Below, one piece after another: positions 1 to 14,489 of a stretch of DNA of 64,000 bases (the first letter of the stretch is position 1; every line of letters starts with the position of its first letter). This DNA is from Lepturacanthus savala (taxonomy: Eukaryota > Chordata > Actinopteri > Scombriformes > Trichiuridae). A program made the position numbers and the translations under genes. The notes below the pieces were generated by a model that was not told where the DNA came from, searched no databases, and worked only from the letters and a program-made list of their open reading frames with translations. The DNA lies in assembly GCA_030544235.1 (NCBI GenBank), contig CM060463.1, positions 13,104,190 through 13,168,189 on the forward strand, read 5' to 3'.

Positions 1-2504
1 CAGAGAGAAAGCAGGGGCCCCTGGTAAGAGATAATGTTGGTTAGCTGTAGGACGAAACTGGGCGGACGAAGGAACGCAGCGATGAAATATTAAACTGGGG
101 CCCAGACTCCTCCGTGAGCCTTAAGTACAACAGAGATATGAGACAGATATGACATGATGGTATTCATTTATGGTCTAAAATGTCTTGCTTCAAGGCAGAG
201 AGAAGAGAGACACCTTTTTCTATCTTTCCTCTTTGACCTTCTTTCCCCACTATAATTTTACAAACAATTTAGCCATCTCCATTACTCTTTGGGTTCTTTG
301 TGCTTGTTTATCTGCCCCCTGATTCACCACAATCTTGTCTAAGATTGAGATTCATCCGTTCCCCGAGCATCACATCCATTCATTCCACAGACTGAAACAC
401 GCCGTTACCTCTCCACTCTTAAGTCAATACAGACTTGCAGTACAGTAGCTTTTCAAGCTGGCTAGCTGCCCAGACACAGAAAAAGATAGATGAAATGATG
501 CAAACGAGCATCAGAGGAGAAGAGAGGGAGGTGGTCATCTACTGGAAGTGCTTTAGGGGGAGGGGGGGGGGATGGATGAATCGAGGTAAAGCGAGGTGTA
601 ATGGAAGACGCACACAGAACGAATTGGCGAGGACATTGTGCTGAGTAGATGGGATATGGTGGTGGACGGCCGCTATGTGTCATTGTCAGAAAGAGTGCAA
701 GTCTCATTTGAAAGGAGAGAAAAGCTGCTATAGTTGAGGATATGTGACTGGACACCTTAGGAGGGAAGAAAAGAAAAAATCATCGCAGGACGTCTTTCAT
801 TTAGCTTATGATGTAACAAAACAGGAGAAAATGGAGGCACGAGAATGGGCTGTTCAGCTTGTGTCGGCGCCGACGCCAACCAATTCCCACTCTCTTCTCC
901 ATAAATCATTATGACTGTGATTAAGGACAAAGGTCCACATAAATCATGCTAACACTACGGCTCCTTGGTGAGCTGGCATAACCTTATCACCGCCCTGTGT
1001 CATGATAGATATGGCCTATTGTTCACAATTGCTCCTGTACTATTAGTAATGAAGACACTATGAGCTCTATTCATTGGGGGTGGCAGAAAGAGGTTGATGA
1101 TACTTGTTTTTATAAGAAAGGATATAAGATGCTTTATTTGAACTGGGACTGTAAATGTATAACTGCATGTAGATGCAACAAATATGTGTCTGTGTGTTTA
1201 GGGAATACAGCGACGGCCTATCCACAGACACATGCGCACACACTCGCTCACTGTCTCTGTCGATGGCTCTTTTAATGAAAGCCAATTCCCGCCAGTGTGC
1301 CACATTACTCCTTTAAATGACCTTATAAACCAAGCCCGCCATCCCCTCTCTCTTGCCATCTCCTTATTTACAATAGCATCCTCTGCTGTAACTCAGTTCT
1401 CCTCTCTCGCTCCCTCTGCTGTCAACCCTCTAAGCTGACCGTATCGCAATGCCATGACATCTTCTTTCTGCTATAAAGTTTCCACCTTTCCTCTCCAATC
1501 AGTTTTTACAGAGCGCCATCACCTGCCTTTAAGCGTCCGGCTAACAGGCTTTGCGTCGGTCACCCCCCAAAAACCCGTAGGACCCGTAAAGCTTTCAGCG
1601 TGGCTTTTCATTGGTTGTTAAATCTAAACTCATAAAAGGATCGGCCTTGTTGCAGCTTCTTTTTTTTAACATCAACACAGAGGGAGTCTATAGTAGAGAG
1701 AGAGACAGAGAGAGAGGGTGGGGGGTGTCTTCCAGAAGAAAGCTTCTTCCCCGGGTTACTCTGACTGGGAGCCAAGAGGAAGAAATTGCTGTTTATTTTA
1801 AGTTATTTTTAGATATCTTAAATTAGTAACGTCTGAGTCTGAGCAACTATACTCATAATTAACGAGTATTTCATGAACCACTGTGCTTAACATTTAACCT
1901 GGAGCGGTTTTAGTCCTGCAGCTCGGGGACCTACAGTAATGAGTTATATTGGACGGCTCCCAAAGGTCAAAGTGTAGAAGGTCAATATCATGAAAGAGCA
2001 GAGATATATTTAGGAAAACTGCATGCACTTGGAAATAATGTCACATGTAGCACTGGCAAAAAAAATATCGCATAAACTTGCGGCTCTTTTATTGCTTCTT
2101 TCCCTTTATCCAGGATGTCCTAACTAGCAGTGGCTGGAAGAGAAGGCTACAGGTTTTCTTTTCAACACAAAAGCAACAGACGTCAAGTGTAGGAAGATGA
2201 GGAAGTTGAGGAGAGATTTTCACCAGCAAATATGTTTATCAGAAAAATGTATGTAAACTATAAAACGTTATACAGAACCTTTTAGACTGTTATATTATTG
2301 TATAATATTTTTTTAATCATGTGACATGTGAGTGCGTGTTATTGTTGTAGTTCATCAATGGGGAGCCAATTTTATCTTACTAGTAGATTACTATTAATAT
2401 TTTAGTACTGCATGTATTGTGCATATCATGTGTTTATATAATAATAATAATATAAATACACTATTTATGTAGCATGTTTTTATACTAACAATATTTTTTG
2501 AAAT

Positions 2505-2641
2505 AAAATTGTCCCTCTGAAATGTACTAGAGTGGAAACAAAATATCAAATGGAAATATAGTATCAAGTAAACTACAAGAACCTCAAAATGTACTTAAGT
2601 ACAATACTTGAGTATATGTACTTGGTAATATTCCACCACTG
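2505..2641 (-). mobile_element. End fragment of teleost 'CAGTGGTGG' MITE
   Basis: The segment runs from a ccctctgaaatgtact stretch through cctcaaaatgtacttaagt, acttgagtatatgtactt and attccaccactg. Read on the minus strand it begins CAGTGGTGGAAT and continues with the tandem 'AAGTAC' words typical of a very common fish non-autonomous DNA transposon (hAT-like, from memory). The AT-rich sequence upstream (2220-2500) may be the decayed interior; the other terminus is not recognisable. Confidence 0.68.
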
Positions 2642-3846
2642 GTGCTAGCAGCCATATGCAATTGTAAAACACCTACATACGGTACATTGCTATTAAATGT
2701 GCCAGGACAACAGAATGAGGCAGATTGAAACAGACCTAAAGACTGTTAGAATTAAAGTGTAGCTGCAAAATTGTTGTGGCCGCTGTCTTTACTCTGCTGT
2801 AACTTATTCCTGTTGTCACCTTCTGCTTTGGCATCAGCATCGGGATCATTAGGAACGGGAGTGCTAGCCTGGCGCCTGGTAGCTCGATGCTTAGTGCAGG
2901 AACACGGCTCTCAACAGGGTGTCCATGTAAGTGAGCTAGTTCTTCTATTGAGGAATACCTGCTCACAGGAGCGAATGTGTGGAGGGGGGGCGGGGTTGTA
3001 TCAAAGGCTGGGTTAGTATGTGTGCATTGACTGGATTGTAAGAAGCTTAGGAGATCAATGGCTGGCTAGGAGCTCGATGTGTTGACTGATTGAAGATAAG
3101 CGGCAAAGCAAACAAGACTAGCGGAGTTCGGCGCTGGAGGTAAGGAAGGAGAGGTGCTGAAGGATGGTTAACGGGAGGGACAATGGGTAAAGGTTGCGTG
3201 TAGCGGCGAGCAACAGCGGCCGCTTCTTTGTGTTCTGTCGAACAAATCATCTGCTGTCACATTCAATTTGCTGAATGACAGCCGAATGCTAAATCGGTGT
3301 TACGCCGCGGAGATGTTATTGACAGATCTGGCCATTATGGTCGACTCAAATTGTTCGCTGCAGACGCATTTTAGTGAATTAGTTCTTTATGTGTCACAGT
3401 GGAAGAGAACCGTGCCTACTGTGATAGCCGTAATCTCTTTTCTCTCTCAAAGATCACTCCTGCCAGTGTTTTTTCAGCCCACTGGCCTTTCCTGCCCGCC
3501 CTCGCTATCTTTATCTCTCACATTGGGTTTTTGTCTTCGGTTTCTCCCTCTCGATGCGCTCTCCTTTTCTTTTACCCTACTTAATTTATCTTTTTATCCT
3601 CTTTTTGCCTGCACTGGGTTTAATTATTCAGCTGCTTCATTGGTTTTTCCTCTTTGGAAATACTCTTTTGATCCCCCTCTTCTATATGTCATCCAGGTAA
3701 AAACATGAAGGAGATCAAACAATGTATTTCTTCTTTATTTGTGTGTACACATAGCCCATGTTTGAGACCAATAAAGATGACAATTTAATACATGTCTCCT
3801 AGGAAACTTAACACTATGAGGTAAATAAATTATATATATCACGCAA

Positions 3847-3849
<3 letters not shown>

Positions 3850-3877
<28 letters not shown>
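3850..3877 (+). repeat. (CA)n microsatellite
   Basis: Fourteen CA units preceded by acgcaaacg. Confidence 0.95.
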
Positions 3878-3882
<5 letters not shown>

Positions 3883-4089
3883 ACTTTCTCTGTAAGCACC
3901 TTCAAATACAATTGCAGTAAAACCTTTGAAAAGCATTCAACAAATCTCTGAAAAGCTCAAGTCATGGACAGTAAAATGGCTCCAAAAGCAAAACAACATG
4001 AGAGGCATCTCTGTGTCTGTGATAGCGTTGAACAATGATGACAATCATTGCCAATCACTGCTGTAGATCCGTTCTACATCTATGTGTCT

Positions 4090-4094
<5 letters not shown>

Positions 4095-4131
<37 letters not shown>
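4095..4131 (+). repeat. (TG)n microsatellite
   Basis: About 18 TG units after tgtgtctgtgta; the complement of the CA array 220 bp to its left. Confidence 0.95.
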
Positions 4132-5539
4132 CTGTAAGCATTTGAGATTCAAGTCTTGTTTTCTTTTTCTAACAACAGGAAAAGAAGAAAAGCGATTAGA
4201 TAAGAAGATGAGGATTTAACTTTGAGGGTAGGTAAATTATGTCTGAAATAAGAGGATACGCAAGTAGTAGATACACAAAGAAAATACAGATAAAAAAGAA
4301 ACAAAAGTTTGGGGGGAAAAAAAAAAAAGAGAGACGGGATAACTCATCACTCTTCATCACCATCCTCCAAACATGGACATTCCCATTAACGCTTCTAAAA
4401 TAATAGCTAATCTCACACTACAGGTCAATATGCAGTCGTATTCTTTGTGTACCCATTTCTCCATAATACTCTGCCCCTTACTTATTTGAAAGAGAAAGTG
4501 GAACGAGAGTGCAAAAAGAGGAAAACTGAGACAGAGACAAAGGATGAGACGGAGATTGGAAAAAAAAAAAACACAGAAAACAAAGAATTGGAAGAAAGAG
4601 ACTGGAGAGAGGAGAAATGAGAGAAAGAGGTGAATGTGGGCAGCAAAGGTAGACAGGCCTAGAGGTCTTCTAATTAAGTGAGGATAGGAGAGGCCGGCTG
4701 CCTGGTAAATGACTCTGTCACTTTAGTAAATGGACTTGGTGAGGAGTGAGGGGCCACACAGCTGGCATTTCCATTAGCACTGGCAAGCGACCCACCACCA
4801 TATATACACAGACGGAGAAGCAGAGGATGAGGAAGAGGAAGAAGAGAGGTGCAAATGCTGCTTTTCTGCATTTGCTCTCCCAGGAGGTGTGAAAGTCCTT
4901 CCTGGTGAGTGTAATGATAGATGGTGAGCTGGCAACAAACTAAACACTAAAATCTAAACAAAATCTGTCTCATTGACGAATGCTGTCATTCAAAATTCCT
5001 GCCGACAAGTTTTATTCTTGCCATCGCCATCTTGTTGTTTTTTTTAGCTATAAGTGTCTCTCCCATGACCATATTTGGACAAGAGTGTGGAGCTGGGTGG
5101 AAGCAGAACCGAGTAGATGGAAAGCTTCAGTCCTCAGCAGCGAGTTACTCAACATGGCCAACCTTTAATTATGCATTAGTTTAAGTCTTAATATAAAATG
5201 GTAATTTATTTACACTTCTGCAATGGCTTCATTTTTTGAACCCTTGCTCCTTGCATTGAACCCAATACTTTAATAGCATGTTTCATCAGACCTTCCTTGC
5301 ATGCTACATCTTTCAAGCTCAACACCTTCAATTTGTTACCTAGACATTAACAGATGTTAATGTTTAAACTTCTCCATGAATTTTAATTCCCTGAACTTTT
5401 TACTTTTAGGAACTTTACTAGGAATTTGGTTTTAACCAAATCAATCAATATAAATATTATAAATCCTAAATATATGTTCACAGGGGTACACTTTACAAAA
5501 GACAGATTTTTTTTTTTTGAAAACCTTATGCAACTACAT

Positions 5540-6460
5540 TTATTTATACCCTGAGTGCATGTGTATATGCAGGTGCATGTTACTGTGCTCCCACTGATGG
5601 GCTAACCTGGTACAGAATATCAAACAATAACAAACAACTTGTAGAGCCCACTCCTGATTAACGGCAGCTACAGTATAAACAGTTCTTGTAGGAATCTGTC
5701 TCGGCATATCTGTCATATCCATCTTCTCAGGCAGAATGCATGAGTGTGCTGGACAGATAGTGTCTCCTGCTGTGAAGAACACACGTTCACTGCATGCAGA
5801 AGAAGCTTGAACGCATTGCAGTCACTGTAGTGCCCGGCTGGGGGTCGGAGCCGGAGCCAGAGGGAGAGGAAGAGGCAGGTGAGGAAAATGCAGGTGAGCA
5901 TGGCCGGGACAGCACATCAATGTAGGCGCACTCATTAATTTCTATTCTATAAACCTGGATGCGTTTTCTCATGTTGGTTGTGCACCCTCCTATGCACCAA
6001 AAAAATCGCATCGCAAGTGTTGTATTGAGCTGAGGTTCCTGTGTTTTTGGAAAACTGCAGCCACTCTTTAGAACGTCGATGCACATGCTCCATTAGCGTG
6101 CGGTTATGCAAGCACTTCCTGAGGTTTATTTGTTGGCGTTCAGTCTTCTTCCGGTCGACGAACTGGGTATTGAAACTAGGAATCGAAATGTCAAACTTTT
6201 AAAACAAATGGAAAAAGATAGTCCTGGTTCCAATCAATACTCCATACCCGATACTAGCAAAACATTCCATTGTGTTTTGGACTGTTGGTCAGACACGACA
6301 AATAGTTTAAAAGACATCATATTGCTCTGGGTACTTAGAAAATCAAAACGGAAATTTACCTTCATATGTTCTAATATTTCTCCAACTGTCTTACACCGGT
6401 ATCACACGTTTCACGGTGTGATTTGTGACGGAGAACGCTGGACGAAAATTTGCCTTTCCA
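5540..6460. repeat. Uncertain decayed DNA-transposon remnant
   Basis: Around 6160-6260, words like tattgaaactaggaatcgaa and atacccgatactagcaaaac read on the minus strand as 'CTAGTATCGGGTATGGAGTA', similar to the degenerate TATCGG words of some fish hAT elements. The open frames here (134 codons plus-strand at 6106-6510, 99 codons minus-strand at 5787-6086) have no motif I recognise. Confidence 0.28.
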
Positions 6461-8471
6461 CTTGCCAATCAGCTTCCCTCCTACGGTTCATACTTCATAA
6501 CTGGGTCTGATGAGGCCTGCTGTGCATGGATTTGAAAGGAAAATTGGACTCAAATTCAAAAACAATTCCCCTTGCTGTCATGCATGAGCGACACTTCATT
6601 GTTCTCGTCACTGCGGCTTTGGTTAAGGAACAGGACTGAATACAGCGATGTGCCACTCTGAGCAGCTCCGCGGGCCAATGCCAGCTTTTGATTGGCCTCG
6701 TTCCATGACAATCAGTCAGAGCCACATCTTTCCGCCCCAATCACTGTCAAGCAACAGGAGGACCGATTGTACGGCCGATTGATAGTGATTGAGAACAAAG
6801 ACAGAGGTGGGGGGAATGGAGGGAGAGAGAAACCATTAACCTCCCTATCCATCTCGCCCTCTTTTCTAACCCTATCAGTCCGCTCTATCACGCCATCCTT
6901 TGGGAGAAGACGGCGGAGTAAAACAGAGAGAGATGAGAGAACGACAGAGCTATCTAGTGACAGCTAGACTTCCATTAGGACCGATAGCATCACACACAAG
7001 ACAAGTGTCTGAGCACACTTTTCTGATGGGGCACGCACACACTCAATCAAGAGCGCACATTAAGAAAAAAAAATGCAGGGGAAAAAAAAACAACAACTAA
7101 TGAAGATACGACAGGAAGGAGGAACGTGAGAAAATAGGCAGGAAACACAATTAAGAGAAGGAAAGAAAGACAGAGGAGAAGATAGTGTCTGATATATTAG
7201 AGGATACTGAAACCATCCATTTCTGGTTAATTACGCCATCTTGGTCAATCTCCTAACATATGTGCAACTGTTTATGAATTTACATCACTGCTCGCCATGT
7301 TTCCCCTTTCCCTTCATTAAGCAACAAAGTGTTCCATTATCTACATTTATGATGTGTGTATCTTACTGGGATCACACTGTAACTTTCTTTACATCTTCAA
7401 TACATTTTGAAACCATCATGACCAGTTGCGATCAAATGGGATGGCTGGTAAAGTTGGTAAATATAAAACTTATTTTGCTGCTCACAAAAATGCACTGTAT
7501 ACATTTACACATTCATTTTATTTGGCCTCTCTTCTGAACGCTCATTTTTTTCATATCGCACTAATTAAGCCTCTGGTTTTATGTCAGTGGAATAAAAGAC
7601 TAACCGACTGACAGTACAGACATTTGCCATTACATAAAAAGGACAAGAGGTCTACAAATGTCGGCATCTGCATATATGCGAGGGTATTTCAGTGTGTGTG
7701 TGTGTATTCTGTCCTGTGCTGAGGAAGGTGCTATAATGGTTTGAACTCTTGTAATTGAGTGCCCTATACCTCCATAGCTACACACAAACCACAACCTTCC
7801 CTTCTAGTCACTGTACTCCCGTCTTCGCCTCACTGCACCAGGTCTATTAGCATTAACATAACAATGACCACCTCCTTGCTCAAAGTATGAGCTTGTGTGT
7901 GTGTGTATGTGTGTGTGTGCGTGGAGGGGGGGCAGTCTCAATGTATGAATGACTGATGTGTAAGTGACTGCTGTATATGAACTGAAGTCATACTCATGAA
8001 TCTAAATGAACAGGTTTGATATTAAGTGGACTTGGGTTATTAACAATTCAGATATATATAAACTCCAGGACAAATGCACGAAACACAGTCATTTTCCCAC
8101 CCCATCTTGTAAAAAATTTAAGCATTTGAGCAAGTAGGATCTGCTGTGCAATACATGCGTTCCCTGAATAATATAAAGTGTCAGCCAGCAGGGCTGATGT
8201 TTAACTGCTGCATTTTGCGCTTGTTAACTTCGGAAGTTTCTCGGTCGGCCCAGAGTTTGATAAATTGTGGAAAATGAATCTTTGAGCTGCCGACTGTGAA
8301 CTGACTGATTAGCTGTATCTAGTTCACTAAATGTCAGTCTTGATTGATACAACCAGCTGCTTATTATGTCTGTTGATGTCAGTCCGTGCTAATGTGTTTG
8401 CTAACGAGATTGGCAGCGAACCAGTAATATGTGAATGTAAACAGATCGACACACAAACGCATACACATGCG

Positions 8472-8493
8472 CGCACACACACACACACACACA
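8472..8493 (+). repeat. (CA)n microsatellite
   Basis: Short CA array preceded by atgcgcgc, alternating purine-pyrimidine throughout. Confidence 0.9.
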
Positions 8494-10058
8494 GACGAGG
8501 ATTGATGTCTGACGAAACCCTCTGGGTAAGATATTACTTGATGAGGCCTTGTTGAGTGGGCCAATAACACAATAAAGACCATTGTTTGCTACTGTAGGGA
8601 CTCAAACCAACAGCTTGTGAATGGCTGTGTGTGTGTGTGTGTGTGTCTTGGAGGGATGAGTCTTGGTGAAATGTGGAGGGGGAATCTCTTTGAGATACTG
8701 AATGGAAATTCAGACAATGGTGTTAGCCCACACAGAGAGAGAGACACACACATCCACGCGCACACACAGAAATATATGTTCGAATGCTGAGTGTGTGCAA
8801 GTACAGTTTCCTACAAAGACAGATGTGGTGGAATCAATGCATGAGCACATAAACCATCACTGGTACAAAATATGATTGAGATGTAATGTCTTTATGTGCA
8901 CACGCGTGCACACACTCACTCTATATATAACAAACAATGTAGACTTCTTGACACTTGAACAAAGGTTTTCTCATGCTTTCACAGAATACGTAATTTCCCA
9001 CCACTGTATCAAGCCTTCCAAGTTCTTCTCGTCTGCTTCCAGGATGCTCACATTTGCTCCAAACACGGTCCTTGTTCCCTCAGCGGAGGAGATGAATATT
9101 CATGCTTTCAGCAATTAGCCAGCACCACACTCCATACCACTATCATATGCATGGGTGCCATCAAAGGCATGAGGATGTGTGTGCGTGTGTCCATGCATGT
9201 ATGACACTGACGCTGACTAGAAAAAAAAATAGCAGTCGTGGCATCAAATTCAGTCAGAGGCTTTTATACCTTTTTGGTGAGATAACAAGAGAGGAAATGA
9301 TTTGATGACTGAGCCAAGACAACATGAGACGCTCATTTCCCTCAGTGCCAAGTTTATTTGTTTTTTTTTTTGCATGGAAGAGAGAAGCTTTAAAAAGTAG
9401 AAGTTGAGACAGTGACAGAGAGTGACATTGTTCCAAGTGCAGCTTTTCACATTTGAGTGAAAAAGCAAAAAAACAACTGGAAGTTGGTAATCTGAAAGTA
9501 AACATGTTTGCGTTTCCACCGACAATAACGCAGTTTTGAAATATGAATAGGGCAGTGTGTGAGAGGGTGTTTGTGTAACCTGGTCGGGACTGAACAGACC
9601 CTTATTGATAAGATTTCTAAAATGTCAGCTGGCGCAGGCCTTTACATACTTTCACACTTCCCATAAACATCGCCAAACGTAATTAAATGTCCACATGTGA
9701 TAAACACAAACATCACACACACAATAACAGATAATATACAACATTGACTGAACCAGTGTCAAATAAAGCTGATTTAAATTCCCTGTAATAACACAGTGTC
9801 TCATCAAACACACACACACAGCAGGCCGTCCTCTCCTGCTGTCATATCCTTTCATTGATAATAATGACAGTGATGAATATAGCTGGAACAGAGAGAGTCA
9901 TAAATCACTGGGCCTCGCCCCCAACACTGACTCACCACTGGTGTGTGTGTGGTTGTGTGTGGGAGAGGAAAAGGGAGGACTTGTCGTGGGCTACGCATCA
10001 GTGGATATGTCCAGTGACACCTTAATGTGCTTGCTTGTCTGAAGAACCCCCACAGGAA

Positions 10059-10273
<215 letters not shown>

Positions 10274-10456
10274 GCTATGTGTGTCTTTATTTCATGAGAG
10301 AATAAGGAAAAGAGGAGCATGGCTGCATTGCTCATGCAAGCTTACTGTGTCCCTGTCATAGAGCTTCAGCTCAAACCAGCCCCTTACCAGCAAGACTGAA
10401 TTCTTCCACCTTCATTTCATCTACCCATGCTTCTCTCAATTATGTTTCTATGTTAA

Positions 10457-10459
<3 letters not shown>

Positions 10460-10549
<90 letters not shown>
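10460..10549 (+). repeat. (GT)n microsatellite, ~90 bp
   Basis: An uninterrupted TG/GT run followed directly by a GA-rich tract (10549-10605). It lies 187 bp from the CA block at 10060-10272 and is complementary to it. Confidence 0.98.
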
Positions 10550-10551
<2 letters not shown>

Positions 10552-11742
10552 AAAAAGAGATGGAGAGAGAGTGAGAGCGAGAGAGAGAAAAGAGAAAGAA
10601 AAGAGGGACACAGCAGTGATAGTGAGAGATCATTAAAACATGGGAATGGGATCAGTAGAAGGCAGTTGAGAGGGAAGGCCTCAATTTGGGCTTATATGGA
10701 AACGTGTGTGTGTGTGTAGCAGCCGAGCTGTGGATTTATAAAAACGACGGATGGGGGGGCATAGCGGGATAGATGGAGGGCAGAGGATAAAGATGAGTGG
10801 AGGACGGAGGGTGAGAGAAGGGAATTGCCCCCTCCAGTCATTAGTGCTAGAAAGTGGGTTTAGCTAGGAGGCCTGGCAACCCAAACCCCCCACTCTGCTT
10901 AACCCAAGCCTGCTAACCATTAATGGGGATCAAACACACTGCGAGATGAAGGTGTGTGAACATGGAGGGAGTTCTGAAGAACAGGGCATGATGGGAGGTG
11001 GATGGAAACAGAACGTCCTTTAGTGTAAATGATTGTGTGTGTGTGTGTCTATAAGTAAAGGTAAATTTGCATTGCATTTTATACATATATTGCAAAAGAA
11101 AACCTCACCTACAAAACTAAATAAAGTATTTTTATCTTTGGTAAAACTCAATTTTTATGGTGATAGTATCAATATATATAATCAATATATACATTGTCAA
11201 TACAATAAGAAAATAGTTTAATATAATATCAGTGATATGGCTCAACTTACCACTAATTTCATATTTAATTATGATGTGAGCTGTTTAATTAGGTCCTTTA
11301 TAATCTCCTTTTTTTAACATCTTACAGAATATGTTCATGTCCTGTAATGATCCTTGGTGTGATTTCTATGAGTTTATGCACAAATAATTAATCTTTGAAC
11401 TCTTATTTTATTATAATTGAACTTTGCATTGAAGATAATTTAACTTATCAAGGTTTTATTCCTGATTTGGGTCAGTCTGGTCTTGTTTTAGGTTTTAAAA
11501 TAAAGTCTTGATCTGTAGTAAAACACAATGTTAGATTTTTTTTTCTTTTTTTGCAATATTCTAACTACATTTGCTTTGTCACAGTAACAAAGTGATTCTA
11601 ACACTTCTGTAGTCACCTCACATGTTATAGATTTCTTTTGATAACAGGTTTAAGTACAGAACCTTTGTGGTTATAGAGATATTCCATATTCATTATCATT
11701 TATAGCAGGAAAACTGAAAAGAAAATAGGCCTGGGGCTTAAG

Positions 11743-12114
11743 TAGGGGTGTGACGTTACATTTCAGTACGTACCTTGGTCATGATTTGGTAAGCACCTCG
11801 GTTCTGGGTATGAATTTTTATGTTGCAACAGCTAATAAATCAATAAGATCCAAACCTAAAATGGCATTTATGTTATGAAAACACTACAAAATAATAATAA
11901 ACACTGTAGCATGCCCTGCTCCTACTCGGTGAGGGTGGGGCTGTGTGTGAGTGAAGAGGCTGCAGCACCCACACTTGTTATATTTCCAAAACTAATTTAA
12001 TCTGCACATAATATTCTCCATGTTGCTATGGTAGAGATGTATGACTACATGCACCCAACCACATCGTCCATAGTGGGACAGTTCAGGATAAACACATACA
12101 CTATTACACACCTA
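11743..12114. mobile_element. hAT-like MITE with imperfect terminal repeats
   Basis: The left end is TAGGGGTGTGACGT and the right end, read on the other strand, is TAGGTGTGTAATAG: an imperfect terminal inverted repeat. The interior has acgtaccttgg and acctcggttc near the left end and cggtgagggtggggctgtg in the middle, words I associate with fish hAT-derived 'taggggtgtaacggtac' elements. The 372-bp length and lack of any transposase frame make it non-autonomous. The flanking 8-mers (ggcttaag and gtatgtaa) do not match well, so the insertion is old or the ends are slightly off. Confidence 0.6.
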
Positions 12115-12489
12115 GTATGTAACTCAACTGTTTATCTTAGTTTTCCATCAGTCCTAAATTCTTCTAAAACTAGCTCTTTCTGAAACAGACCAGCCTCTTC
12201 TCTCAGGAATATAATTTGTTTTATTGATATTTTAGTTCCAGTGAGATATTATAAAATTTATATAGTGACTTTGCCATTTTAAACAGCAATCACTATCACT
12301 GGTCTTCAAATAATGCCTCATTTCTTGTTCTTTATAATAATATAAAAAGTGTGGAATAATGATAATAGGCCAAAATTATATGCAAATGCCTATTTAATAG
12401 TCAAAAAAAAAATCCTAGGGGAGGACCAAACGACCCCCATCCCGCTGGAACCATAGAACTAAGCCCTCCAGCAACCTGGGGAAAACCCT

Positions 12490-12490
<1 letters not shown>

Positions 12491-12522
<32 letters not shown>
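12491..12522 (+). repeat. (GT)n microsatellite
   Basis: Sixteen uninterrupted GT units. Confidence 0.95.
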
Positions 12523-12527
<5 letters not shown>

Positions 12528-13747
12528 ATGCCCTCTGCCAAGATTAAGTAGAGCAGGCCACCGAGTCAAAACACACACCAACCATACACAAACAAACATT
12601 TAAACCAACCACATATACCTCAATAATAAACAAACTTTTAAAGTTTGATCTTCAATGTCTTCATAATGAAAAACGTACGGAAATCTCCATATTCAGAGGG
12701 ATGATACTCTCAGTCAGCTGCAGTTTAATGAAAAACTCATACTCTTGCCTGGCCAAAAATCTACTCGCAGTCACACTTTAATTGTGTTGCTGTAGACGAC
12801 AATTTCTGATTTACTTCTGCGTCTCTTATTATGATTTAGTATGTGAAGTAAAAAAAATAAAAATGAGGAAATAACCAATTAATTTTTGTCATACTCGTCA
12901 CACGAATAGCAAATACTAATCATGGCTGAATCAAATATGTTGTGATTGATTCGTCCGTGTCGTTTTTGTGTCGGATCACGGTCTACGTATCTAGACATGC
13001 ATCCAATCGCCTGCGGTGGAGAAATGGACCCATCTAAAACATGCCTTTGGGTTGTTTTCTTCCAGGCACTTTAGAAGTGATCGACTTTATCGGCGCAGAG
13101 TAAAGTTTCCCCATTTTAACTGCGTCGGCTTTAGTCGCCCGCAATGAATAGCAACAACGCATTTTTCAGACAGTTTTTTTTTCCTTAAGCCCATTTTAGA
13201 TCTATTAAATACAGACATATTCATGTCATGTTCACCCTCCCCCCCCACCCCCTCCCTCCACCTCTGCTTCCTTCACTCACCGCACTAATGAGACAGAAAA
13301 ACGAGAGGAGCAGCTGGTCCTGGGGAGCGACAGAGATGCGACACTCTCCTACGCCTCTTCCACCCTATCCTCCGCCCCTCCGCCCCCCCCCTCCCCACGT
13401 CTCACCATCAAAGCAGACACAGCCCTCGCCAGCGGTGGGGCTGGTAATGACCGCGGGCACACACACACTCCACATGTGACCTATAACACTCTCTGTATGT
13501 CGGTGTGTGTGTGTAACATCTTGATTATTAGTGAACCATCATGTGTGTGCAGCTGAGAACTGGTTAGTGTGTGTGTGTGTGTGTTGCTGTATAATTACAT
13601 CCAGTGGGGATCGGTTGTGTGATTGGACAGTGGGAAGGAGGGTTAAAATGTAGCACAACTAATGAGTAATAGGGGTGAAGTCAGCTCTGGACAGCTGCTT
13701 CTGCACTGATGTGAGGGAAATGACTGTCGCAATCATGCAACACAAAA

Positions 13748-13749
<2 letters not shown>

Positions 13750-13788
<39 letters not shown>
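13750..13788 (+). repeat. (TG)n microsatellite near exon B
   Basis: About 19 TG units, 330 bp past the exon B donor. In the transcript it reads as CA repeats, a class of element bound by hnRNP L that can influence nearby splicing (established for CA repeats, inferred here). Confidence 0.95.
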
Positions 13789-13794
<6 letters not shown>

Positions 13795-14117
13795 GCGGGT
13801 CCACCCAAATATGTGTAACTGCAGGCACATGAATTAATAAGACATTGTTAGCCCTGTGCATTGTTGCCTGTGTTAACTGCAGTCCTGCACTGGCTAATGA
13901 TGCTACATACATAAACCAATCATTACAGAACACACCCTGGCTCTGTGTTCACCACATGCAGGAATTCCATTAATTTGTTTCTATGGGACTTGTTGTTTCA
14001 TTGCAATTTGGTTCCCACATCACAGCTGCACAGGGAAGATGGATTCTGTGCATGTGATTCTTAATTTGCACATATTTCTGTGTGTGTATGTGTGTGTCAT
14101 ACAAACAGGGAACTTAC

Positions 14118-14258
14118 TTGTCTGTCGGTCAGTGTGTAGAGGTGCTGCTGGTCCGGACTGAAGAGCATGTCTCTCAGTAAGGGGCTGCCTCCCTCGCTCA
14201 CAGTAACTTTCTCGTAAAGCACCGCGGGGCGGTTGGGACTCACGGAGTTCACCAAGAT
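14118..14258 (-). CDS. plxna1: Plexin-A (A1-like) internal exon B, end of sema domain
   Basis: This is the next exon of the same plexin gene: 47 codons, 141 bp, phase 0 at both ends. Seen: the minus-strand reading starts ILVNSVSPNRPA, contains VLYEKVTVSEGG and SPLLRDMLFSPD, and ends HLYTLTDRQ. SP-(I/L)-LRD followed by FSPD and a (L/I)Y strand is the typical last part of the plexin-A sema propeller, just before the VTRVPVE-type segment that leads into the cysteine-rich PSI domain. The acceptor is TTGTGTCTCCTTGTAG, preceded by possible branch points (TTTTAAC, ATCTAAAC); the donor is CAA|GTAAGTT, close to consensus. The exon ends in CAA where family members often have CAG, which is synonymous. 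The EGGSP stretch may carry one extra residue relative to the mammalian A1 sequence I recall. ILV..(x)P.RPA..YE fits A1 better than A3 (VRVDG...). Confidence 0.93.
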
Positions 14259-14489
14259 CTACAAGGAGACACAAGAAAGCACGTTTAGATTCACAGTTAA
14301 AACACTCTAACACGTGGTAAAGTACTTCAGATACAGTCCAAGATCTAAACACATGAAGAGATATGTCATTTCTCCAAATATCTTCCAACATCGAATTTTT
14401 CATGTGAGATTGCAAGCCATTCCATCTCAAACAGCTGTGACAGTAAAATAAAGTTAAATTAAGGTTGAAAGTGGGGAAATGAAGTAAAT

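Noticed and set aside
6106..6510. 134-codon plus-strand frame, possible transposase remnant
   Set aside because: No BED finger, dimerisation or catalytic motif is visible, so only an uncertain repeat was listed.
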